Under the pieces are notes generated by a model. The model did not search any database. It was given only the letters and a program-made list of their open reading frames with translations, and was not told the DNA's origin. A program made the position numbers and the translations under genes. DNA of 64,000 bases from Amoebidium appalachense (Eukaryota > Ichthyosporea). The stretch lies in NCBI GenBank assembly GCA_963693365.1, contig CAVNZM010000013.1, positions 3,534,001-3,598,000 of the forward strand. Reading direction: 5' to 3'. Shown here piece after piece: positions 29,108 through 37,193 of this stretch; position 1 is the stretch's first letter; the number at the start of each line of letters is the position of its first letter.

Positions 29108-29345
29108 GCGTGTGCCTGCTGGCTGCAGATGCACGTTGCCTTTTCACGTTCATGAACCAGCGACTGTGGGCACTACTTTTGCTGTTAGCACTATAGCTAT
29201 CATCCCCTCCACCAGTCGTTCAAGCTATTTTCTGCTTCTCTAGACTTCATAAGTTCTGGTCCGGGTTTCCGTCCTTACTATGTTTGAGGTTTGTTCTGTC
29301 GTTTTTTGCCACTCTAGAGGTGGGTACAGGCTCTTTGTCCTATGG
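28066..29345. repeat. Tandem triplication, about 426-bp unit
   Basis: GCCGTTTGAAGGTTAGTTTT occurs at about 28131, 28557 and 28984. Each unit has a (TG)n-type stretch in the middle, which differs between copies, and ends with a C/T-rich segment. No conserved open frame. Confidence 0.9.
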
Positions 29346-29520
29346 CTGCTGTTGTTTCCGTTTTTCGTTTCTGTGTTGCCCCAGCCCAGCCTGTTGTGCT
29401 TGTGTGGTAGTTTTCTTTTTCTTTTTTCTTCTTTTTTTCTTCTTTTTTTGTCATGATTCTTTTTGGTATTTTTTGTTTGCATAAGAGTAATGTTGATACG
29501 AGATGCGAGATAAAGTAGAT
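29346..29520. other. T-rich sequence
   Basis: Poly-T/TTC stretch at 29407-29450; nothing coding. Confidence 0.4.
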
Positions 29521-29640
29521 AGTAGAGAACGGATGCCACCTGGGGTGGTATGTTAGTTGTGTTGTTAACTTGTGTGCTGTAGGATGCCACCTGGGGTGGT
29601 ATATTAGTTGTGTTGTTTACTTGTGTGCTTGATGCCACTA
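29521..29640. repeat. Two-copy 51-bp tandem repeat
   Basis: GATGCCACCTGGGGTGGTAT at about 29531 and 29582, followed by TTAGTTGTGTTGTT; a third partial copy starts at 29630. Confidence 0.85.
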
Positions 29641-29689
29641 TCCAACCGAAGTTAATAAAGTGACCATACGGAACACGTATGGATGTCGA

Positions 29690-30665
29690 CATGGTGCAAT
29701 ACATTGGCAATTTATTGACAATGATCATGGGGCTGTGCTTACCGTACCGTGATGATATTGCCAATATATTGAGCATGTGATTGAGGTATCAATAAAGTTA
29801 TTATTAATACAATGGCAATGTTCGTCATACGTATTATTCTTAGATATAAGACGTTACTCCGATATGCCTTTCATATTATAAGCGCACTTATACTGTACTT
29901 TGCATGCATTCGTTCCCATTATCAATTTATTGGCAATGTATTTGGATAATATAGTGTGATATTTATAATATATATGTAATGCATTATCAACACTTATATC
30001 TTTATGGTGGTGGTATCATTCGTATGTTGGCAATATATGCTTGATATGGAACATACTTACATATTTCTTATTTGTAATGTGTTGGGAGTGTATTAATCAT
30101 ACCTCTGTTTATGTCATCAATATACTCACGATATATGAGCAACCTATCGGCGATACCGCATTTATATATTGATTATAGTTGGATCATATGTTGGCAATAC
30201 ATTGTTTATATGTTTCTTGATATTTAAATCTTTGTATTTCTATGAATTACATAGTGGCAATACATTAATAATGCGTTCATAGTGCAACTACAATGCGAAA
30301 ATACAGTATTATCCATATCATTATCTGTATTTTTGATATTATTTGGTTGTTATTGTAATATCGCCCGGGTATAATTGATATTGGCAATACGTCTATAATG
30401 CTAGCGCAATAGTAATGCAATGGCAATGTAATGGCACTCTAATGTATTGGCGATATTGATGTAACATATACTGGATAATATATTCATATCAGCGGGATAT
30501 CGACAATAGAGGGTATTGGTACTGTATTACCATTGACAATACCAAAGCAATGTTATTGCAATATGGCGTTCCTATTGGCGGCAAGGGGTTCTATTGCCAA
30601 TATCGCCAATAGCGCCAATAGCAAAAAATACGTTGGCAATACTTCCGGGAAGTTTGCTGATGGTG
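29690..30665. repeat. Second ATTGGCAAT-rich AT tract
   Basis: ATTGGCAAT/ATTGCCAAT and shorter TTGGCAATA motifs recur, e.g. near 29704, 29757, 29926, 30192, 30382, 30594 and 30632, without clear sequence identity to 16526-17700 outside the motif. Confidence 0.6.
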
Positions 30666-30838
30666 TACATGAATATCTTATGTTGTAACTGTGCTATCGT
30701 GTTCATGTTTGTTGTTCTGTGTTCCTCTCTTTTTCTCTCTTCTCTTCTTCTCTTCTCTTTCCTCCTTTTCCCTGGTGTTCATATGTGTGATCACTGTTCT
30801 TTCTCACTAATATACGTTGAGTCAATTCGTGTGAAGTA
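30666..30838. other. Pyrimidine-rich unique DNA
   Basis: TCTTCT-type stretch at 30727-30770. No gene seen. Confidence 0.4.
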
Positions 30839-30839
30839 G

Positions 30840-31362
30840 ATGTGTTTTGATTGGAAGAAAAACACATAGGCTACACCATGTACTATTACAGTGTGTCAAT
30901 AGTTTATTCAACTATGTTTGTTTTGCGAATTGCCGCGGTCTAACCAATCACTAGACTAGTCATAACGTGTCCCTGCCGTTAACCTCAATAATACTAGTAG
31001 GTTAGAAATTAGTGTCAAGGTTTACAGTTTCTTCGTGACTGTGTTCTTATGCCTTGCCGTGATCTATTGCGAGTGTTGGATCTATTGCTGTAGTGATCAG
31101 TCCATTATGATTGGTCTATCCGATATCTATTCTGATTTCCGACTGGTCGGAAATCACACATAGGTTTGACTTAGTGATTGCAGTTATATAAGCACATCTC
31201 AAAATAAATTCAGTTTAGTTGTGTTTAAACATTGATGTCTGTTCTGTACACTTCTCCGATCGGTTCCGTCTGTGTGTTTGTCTGTGTGTCTGTGGTGTTT
31301 TTACACTGCACCACTGCCGTGTCTCTGCTTCCCCGACATAGTCAGAATACTTATAAAATTTT
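30840..31362 (+). mobile_element. Solo copia-type LTR (left limit approximate)
   Basis: Related in reverse complement to 26043-26300. Holds the palindrome at 31133-31156, a TATATAAG box at 31185-31192 and AATAAATTCAG at about 31205. Its right end abuts repeat X at about 31363. No internal coding region. Confidence 0.55.
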
Positions 31363-31545
31363 TCAGTCTCTGCAGGCGCAGGGCAGGACCCCATCAGCTG
31401 GAGCAGCCGACCAATAGGATTAGTATTAGTGTATAGGATACATTTTAGGCGGGACTTAGGAATGCAATAAGTTCGGGCAGATGCCCTGGTAAATATTGGC
31501 AAGTTTTGATAGTGTATTCTGCCAAACGTATATATATATATATAT
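31363..31545 (+). repeat. Repeat X, left part (split by DIRS)
   Basis: Matches 15985-16160 with small changes and stops at a (TA)n tract where the DIRS element begins. Confidence 0.75.
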
Positions 31546-31895
31546 AGGTTTTATTTGTGGAAATTATTGGCATAAATATTTTTCTGGGTAAACACGTAGG
31601 ATGGGTGTTCGATACCAACATAACCATGTAGGCTTCATTTCGTGTTTTAGCAGTTAGCGGTTGGCTGCCCGCACACGGGCACCTATTAGCCAGTCAAAAC
31701 ATCAGATACCACAGATCACTAGACCGAGTTATGATTGGCTCGGATCAGATTTCACATATCACTAGATCGATTTTTGATTGGCTCAGATCGGTAAGCTTAG
31801 GTATATAAGCACGACAGTTTTTAGCAGATCAGCAAGCTACAAACACATCTTCTGTGTTTAGCATCCACAGCCTTACAGCTATATATTCCTTTTCA
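31546..31895 (+). repeat. DIRS split direct repeat A1
   Basis: Starts AGGTTTTATTTGTGGAAATT; same as 42313-42662 apart from isolated changes. Contains ATTGGCTC (inverted CCAAT) twice and the promoter TATA box. Confidence 0.85.
31802..31809 (+). promoter_or_regulatory. DIRS promoter TATA box
   Basis: TATATAAG, followed by CACGACAG, 117 bases before the ORF1 ATG. ATTGG boxes lie at about 31733 and 31778. Confidence 0.6.
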
Positions 31896-31925
31896 TTCTC
31901 CCTATCTTTCCCTACGCCGGTCAGC

Positions 31926-33095
31926 ATGCCGCCGAAAAAGCGCCAGGCCTCAGCAGCCGCCCCTGCCGCGGCACCTAAGCGCCTGACCCGCAGCGACCTC
32001 CGCCACAGGCTGACCAACGCTCCCGCGGACACTGACGCGCCTCCAGCGGCCCATACCACCACGGACCCGGACCCGCCGGCTACTCTCCCCTCCACTCCTG
32101 AAGTCCCCCCTCAGGCCCCGCCGTCCCCGCAGATGACTTCTCAAGACGCCGTCCTGGCCGCCCTCACCGCCATCAGCACCCAGATGGCTGGCGTCCTGGC
32201 TGCTCTCACCAACCGCGACCCTCCCGCGCCCCCCGCCGCGCCCTCCACACCCGGGGAGGTTTCCCCGGGGCTGCATCTCGGCCCTGACCTAGACCTACCT
32301 GCCCTGCCCGCGCCCCCCATCAGAGGTGAGAACACTGGCGACATTCAGCCGGGCACACTTTCGCTTCCCCCCGCGGATGTGCTGGCAGATTTGCGCGCCA
32401 ATCGTTTCGTCGACCTGTATAAGTTCACCCCCGCCGCCCTCCTGGCCCCATCCAAGAAAGGTCAGCATCTGCGCATGGCCGACGACGGCAGCATCGAGAC
32501 TTTTCGCCAAGACAAACCCGTTCCCCTGCGTTCACTCGTCATTTGGAGCCAAGCTTGGACCCATTACATGGCCGCCAAGCACCACCTCGGCCTCCCCACG
32601 GACAAAGACGTACTTTGGACTCAGCACATCACTCGCCTCAGCACCCGATACCCGTGGGCCCAGATCCACAACTATGACGTATACGCCCGCACCGTTGCCC
32701 ACCAGCAGGGTCGGGCTCCGATCGAGTGTCCCAACCTGCTCGCCCAACTCCACCAGGATCTCCTCCTGCCACCCACTCTGCTCACCCCGGACGCATGTCA
32801 GCGCTGTGGCTTCCCCGACCACCCCAGCGCGGCCTGCCCCATGTACCCCAAGCCCGGCTGCGGTCTTGACGGCTTTAAGCCGCCCCACAAGCCCGGCGGG
32901 GGTCAAACCCCTAACCGCCCTGGCCCGCAACCCGGCCCGGCAAAACCGGCCCGACCCGTGGATCTCCCCGCGACGCACTGCAGGAATTTCCACATTAAAG
33001 GTCGGTCCTGCGCTAAGCAGCCCTGCCCCTTCTCCCACGTGTGCCCGCTCTGCTCTGGCACACACCCCCGCAAAGACTGCAAGCACAATGCCTAG
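31926..33095 (+). CDS. DIRS ORF1, gag-like protein
   Basis: ATG 31926 (MPPKKRQASAAAPAAAPKRL), stop TAG at 33093-33095; 389 residues. The N terminus is basic and A/P-rich, then a P-rich region and a compact middle domain (DVLADLRANRFVDLYKFTPA ... SLVIWSQAWTHYMAAKHH) like the ORF1 proteins of DIRS elements. The C terminus has C-x2-C/H-rich knuckles (CQRCGFPDHPSAACP, CRNFHIKGRSC, CPLCSGTHPRKDC) that could bind nucleic acid. It would assemble RNA particles, as inferred from gag. The frame is intact. GTG at 31854 also opens the frame but lies within repeat A1. Confidence 0.75.
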   Translation: MPPKKRQASAAAPAAAPKRLTRSDLRHRLTNAPADTDAPPAAHTTTDPDPPATLPSTPEVPPQAPPSPQMTSQDAVLAALTAISTQMAGVLAALTNRDPPAPPAAPSTPGEVSPGLHLGPDLDLPALPAPPIRGENTGDIQPGTLSLPPADVLADLRANRFVDLYKFTPAALLAPSKKGQHLRMADDGSIETFRQDKPVPLRSLVIWSQAWTHYMAAKHHLGLPTDKDVLWTQHITRLSTRYPWAQIHNYDVYARTVAHQQGRAPIECPNLLAQLHQDLLLPPTLLTPDACQRCGFPDHPSAACPMYPKPGCGLDGFKPPHKPGGGQTPNRPGPQPGPAKPARPVDLPATHCRNFHIKGRSCAKQPCPFSHVCPLCSGTHPRKDCKHNA

Positions 33096-33490
33096 TCTAC
33101 GCGCACACCCACACACACAGCTCTAGAACATAGGGGTTAGGAGCTAGGACACACGAGTACAGGGAAACGGAGCTCGGGAGAACGGGCCAATAGGGCTGAG
33201 TACAAAATTTCGCAGGCCAACTACGGCGCCCGCGCGCGTCAAGAATAAATGTCCCTACACAAAGACGTTTATTCTGGCCACTGCACATAATTTTACTCCC
33301 CCCCCATCCCACGAGCCTCCCCCCCCCCTTACACTCACCTGGCACTCCCTCCCCCCCCCCCCTTCTTCTACCTCTGTGTCCGCCCACACCCCCGCGTGCT
33401 CGGGCACATTCCCCTGCACAGGGCCCCGCTGCCCTCCCTGCCAACCCTCACTTGGGCCCAGCTGCCCTACTCTAACCCCCCGGGGCCCTG

Positions 33491-33536
<46 letters not shown>

Positions 33537-33540
33537 CTGC
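33096..33540. other. Spacer with poly-C between ORF1 and RT
   Basis: C-rich, with a run of about 40 C at 33495-33535. The RT frame is open through it from 33396, but with proline repeats and no ATG. Confidence 0.6.
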
Positions 33541-34626
33541 CGGGATCTCCCCAAGGGTACACCACCCTTGCTAACCACCCCTTCCCCCGAGGCTCAGACC
33601 CGGAGGCCCGCCCGCTGCCCCAGCACCACATTGACACCTCCCGCCTCCGGGAACTGCTGGCCTCCTACCCGGACCAACCATTCGCCGCACAACTCCTCCA
33701 CGATGTCGAATTCGGCGTCGACATCGGCTATCGCGGCCCCTCCACCTCTCGGGTGGGCGCCAACCTACCCACCACCCCGGAGGCAGCTGCCGCTATCACG
33801 GTGGATATTGCCAAAGAAGTTGCCCTCGGCCACCTGCGCGGCCCCCTCTCCCCGGCCCAATTCTTTGACGAATTTCCGGTCCACCGTTCCTCCCCCATCG
33901 GCGCCGTTACCAAGAAAGGGAACCCCCCCAAGTACCGTCGAATCCACCACCTCTCCTGGCCCCGGGGTAGCAGTGTCAATGACAGCATCACCTACCCCGA
34001 CGAACTTCAGTACATTCGCGCCCGGGATGTCACCCAACTCATTCTCGACGCAGGCCCCGGCTGCTACATGGCCGTGGCAGATGTGCAGGCTGCCTTCCGG
34101 CACATGCCCATCCGACCGGAAGACCACCACTTAATGGCATTCAAATGGCAAGGGCATTTTTACGTTGAAACCAGACTGCCCTTCGGCCTGAAATCTAGCC
34201 CAGCCATCTGGGAACGGATCGCGGCCACCCTACAGTGGCTGGCACACCAGCACGGTATTACCCTCATCCGCCACTACGTAGACGACTGGATTATAGTCGC
34301 CCCCACACAAGAGCAGTGCCAACGTCACCTATCCACCTTCCTGCAACTCTGCCGAGAGCTGCACATTGCCATCTCCGAAGACAAGATGCAGGGCCCGGCT
34401 ACCAGTGTCGTCTTCATCGGTATCGAATTCGACTCCATCACCATGGAGGCACGAATCCCGGCTTCCAAGCTCTCGGACCTACTCGACCTCACTTCCCACC
34501 CAAAGCCCACCATCACCATTCGGGACCTCCAGTCCCTCCTCGGCAAACTCACCTGGTGTGCCCAGCTGGTTCCCCCCGGGAGGGCCTTCTCCCAGCGCCT
34601 ATGGGCCCTTCTCCGGACCCACCCAC
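33541..34626 (+). pseudogene. DIRS reverse transcriptase, 5' part (interrupted)
   Basis: RT domain: FPVHRSSPIGAVTKKGNPPK (fingers), DVQAAFRHMPI (motif A aspartate), LPFGLKSSP (motif B), YVDDW (motif C catalytic pair, near 34275), then the thumb. It is the DIRS type of RT, fused to RNase H. The frame is open up to 34626, where the copia element is inserted, and continues in the same frame at 40508. Before that insertion this gene was intact. No clear ATG is present at its start; translation may use re-initiation or a fusion to ORF1. Confidence 0.8.
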
Positions 34627-35391
34627 TGTTGGAGTACACTGGTACTCCCGGCTAGCAATGTCTGTTAGAGAAAGTTTCTGAGCAATTGAATAACTGTTTC
34701 AACACTCACTCGAGTGCATAGAGCTTTTGTTTACGGTCATATTCATATATGGTAGTTATATGTTTGAGCCAAAACTGTACCAATGACGAGCTTCACTAGC
34801 AACGTGCTAATTGTGCTCATTAATTAATATTCCCGGTTCAGATGATGTCATGTCTATATTTGCCACAGGATTCTATTCTTAGAGTGGTAGTGTGCTTTAT
34901 TCCCGGATATTCTCAGAATATTTTTAGTTGTGTGAAGCAAGATTTACGTTTAACTGCAATTGGTGTGTTAAACACGTTTATTTGTGTGCTTTAGTGCAAG
35001 TTAACTAGCCACTCAACGTGCACAGTTAACTTTTATATCTTTAACGACTTGTTTTCATTGTGCTCTCTTTTCGGCCATGCTGTACATGGCCCACCACCAG
35101 GGTGCACACGAGGCCACCATGAGGTGGCCAACGACTATATAAAGCAGTGCCTCCCATGTCACAAACATGGGAAGCAGAACGTTTGATTTACACTTTTCTA
35201 CTGTCGTTTCCAGTGCACAAAACACATAGACTAGCTACCCATCATACACGACACTATGTCTGACAACTTACAGTTGCAGCAACTAGTCCAACTACTGGAG
35301 CAGAGGTTGGCCTCACAAGATGCAATCATTTCTGACTTACAGAAGGAACAACGTGCACTAGAACTAGCTTCTATGAACACAATGTCCAACA
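34627..35391 (+). repeat. Copia 5' LTR, including the gag start
   Basis: TATATAAA at 35136-35143; transcription would start near 35170. The gag ATG at 35256 and the next 45 codons lie inside the LTR. Confidence 0.88.
35136..35143 (+). promoter_or_regulatory. Copia LTR TATA box
   Basis: TATATAAA followed by GCAGTGCC; about 113 bases upstream of the gag ATG. Confidence 0.6.
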
Positions 35392-36464
35392 GGGTTATGG
35401 GCCCCTCACGTAATGATTCCATCAAGTTCAAGGTCGACATCCCTCTCTTCACTGGCATTGATAATGATTCAGGCACGGACTACCACACATGGGCCGAAAC
35501 CATGTATGTCCAGCTTTCTGGTGCTGGTCTTCTCCACACCATCGCGCCCAGTACGGAGCACCCGGCTACCCGTGAACAGGTCGACACTGCCCGTTCCTAC
35601 CTGTGGCAAGCACTCTCGGTTGACGTGCGTTGTATCCTAGGGTTAACACGCACCACCACACCTGCGGAGATATGGTCGGCCCTATCTGCCCACTACCTGG
35701 AGCAATCTGAGGCCAATCAGTACGACCTTATCGGGCTGTACATGAATTCTACGCCTGAACCTACGGACACCGCGACGAAATACGCCATGAAACTCCGCGG
35801 CTACGTGCGGCGCCTGGCCGATTACGGCACACAAATTGGTGATGCTCAAGTGCTGACCAAGCTCACCAACGACCTCGGCAAGGTGCCTTACTACGAAATG
35901 CCTGTAATTGCCTACAAGATGACACCCAAGCCTACCGTGATGGGCCTCCTCCAACAGCTACGGGCATATGAGACCAGCCACCCACGTGCACGTGTGACTA
36001 CCAGCTCCGGGCCGGCCGCCTTCACCACACGGGCTCCTCAACCTGTCATCTGCCACGGCTGCGGCAAACCAGGTCACATCAAGTCTCAGTGCCCCAACGG
36101 CAACGGCCAACACAGCAACTCTGGCAACAACCGTGCCAGCACCTACCCCAAGGGTTCCTGCGTCAACCACCCACTGTCTACCAGTCACACTACCGCCATG
36201 TGCAAGGGGGGCAACCGTGCCAACGGCCGCAAACCTAAGGGTGGTCCCCTCCCGCCTGGGTCCTGCATCAACCACCCTGCCTCTACTACCCACACTACGG
36301 CACAGTGCAAGGGGGGGCTGCCGCTCCCCGGGCTTTCCTCATGTCTAGCAACGACTGTGGCACCAACAAGGTGCTCCTCGACTCTGGAGCCACTGACCAT
36401 GTGTGCCCCCGGCCCGATGTGTTCGTCAACATGCGTGCGGCGCCTTACTCCACGGTCCAAGTAG
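35256..36464 (+). CDS. gag: Copia gag
   Basis: Capsid and nucleocapsid precursor, 402 residues. Begins MSDNLQLQQLVQLLEQRL, a coiled-coil-like helix encoded within the LTR. The capsid part has YHTWAETMYVQLSGAGLL and EIWSALSAHYLEQSEANQYD, as in the UBN2/gag_pre copia fold. A zinc knuckle CHGCGKPGHIKSQC (C-x2-C-x4-H-x4-C) follows at about residue 264. After it, the motif GSC(V/I)NHPxSTxHTTAxCKGG occurs twice, possibly a second metal site. The primer binding site 35392-35404 is translated as part of this frame (RVMGP). The frame runs past the gag-pol G7 run (36311-36317) and stops at 36464. Confidence 0.82.
   Translation: MSDNLQLQQLVQLLEQRLASQDAIISDLQKEQRALELASMNTMSNRVMGPSRNDSIKFKVDIPLFTGIDNDSGTDYHTWAETMYVQLSGAGLLHTIAPSTEHPATREQVDTARSYLWQALSVDVRCILGLTRTTTPAEIWSALSAHYLEQSEANQYDLIGLYMNSTPEPTDTATKYAMKLRGYVRRLADYGTQIGDAQVLTKLTNDLGKVPYYEMPVIAYKMTPKPTVMGLLQQLRAYETSHPRARVTTSSGPAAFTTRAPQPVICHGCGKPGHIKSQCPNGNGQHSNSGNNRASTYPKGSCVNHPLSTSHTTAMCKGGNRANGRKPKGGPLPPGSCINHPASTTHTTAQCKGGLPLPGLSSCLATTVAPTRCSSTLEPLTMCAPGPMCSSTCVRRLTPRSK
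35392..35404 (+). promoter_or_regulatory. Primer binding site, initiator tRNA-Met anticodon arm
   Basis: GGGTTATGGGCCC directly after the LTR. Complementary to the conserved GGGCCCAUAACCC anticodon arm of eukaryotic initiator tRNA-Met, the half-tRNA priming known from Drosophila copia. Confidence 0.75.
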
Positions 36465-37186
36465 CCGACAAGGGTGCATGTGCAGTGCTTGGGGTGGGCG
36501 ACGTGTTCTTTTCCAGCACCATCGACGGCGTTACTGCGGTGCATCAGCTGACGGATGTACTCTACGTGCCCTCCATCCCCGACACTCTCATCAGTGTGTT
36601 CACGGCATCTACCAACGGCGTTTTACCCCGCTTTGACACCCGCGGCGGCGTTAAGTTGTGCTACGGCGATCAAATTCTGGCCACCGGCTCGGCTGTCGGC
36701 ACCAAGCTGTACCACATGGCGGTGTCTCTTCTGCGCACGGACACAACCCCGGACGCCCAAACCACCACTGCTCCGCGTATCCTCAAGGTTACTGCCGACC
36801 TCAACACGTGGCACTACCGTCTGGGCCATGCTGGCATTGACGCTGTACGCTCGGTCATCAAGTCTGCAGGCCTGTTGGTGGGTGGCGGTGCCAAGTCTCC
36901 GGGTGTGTGTGAGCCCTGTGCCCTCGGCAAAGCCCACCGTGTTGCCTTCTCCGAATCAACCAGCCAAGCTCCCCGGGTCCTAGCCAAGGTTCACAGCGAC
37001 ATCAGCGGCCCCTTCCCTCCCGCGATCGGTGGTGCTCAGTACTTGGCGACGTTCCACGACGACTTCACCGGCCACACCACGGCCGTGCCCCTCGTCAAGA
37101 AGTCGGACACACTGGCTGCATATGTGACGTACCACAAGGCGGCGGTTACCCAACACGGTGTTCCCATGCAGGTGTTTCAGTCCGAC
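36305..37186 (+). CDS. pol: Copia pol, protease and first part of integrase
   Basis: Frame -1 relative to gag. Protease VLLDSGATDHVC (active aspartate) at about 36371; gag_pre-integrase; integrase zinc domain LNTWHYRLGHAG...CEPCALGK (H-x4-H, C-x2-C); and integrase core beginning KVHSDISGPF (first catalytic aspartate) to VFQSDG (second). At the G7 run 37187-37193 the frame must change: one G fewer would continue directly into the next ORF. Expression after gag may use -1 slippage on the first G7 run (36311-36317) or the sequence may lack one G there. Confidence 0.78.
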
Positions 37187-37193
37187 GGGGGGG

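Noticed and set aside
32532-33116. Minus-strand ORF opposite DIRS ORF1
   Set aside because: Shadow frame of a GC-rich coding region; no domain.
36305-36464. Overlap of gag and pol as proof of programmed -1 frameshifting
   Set aside because: A single missing G in the G7 run would explain it equally well, and a second G7 run nearby certainly has a miscount or mutation.
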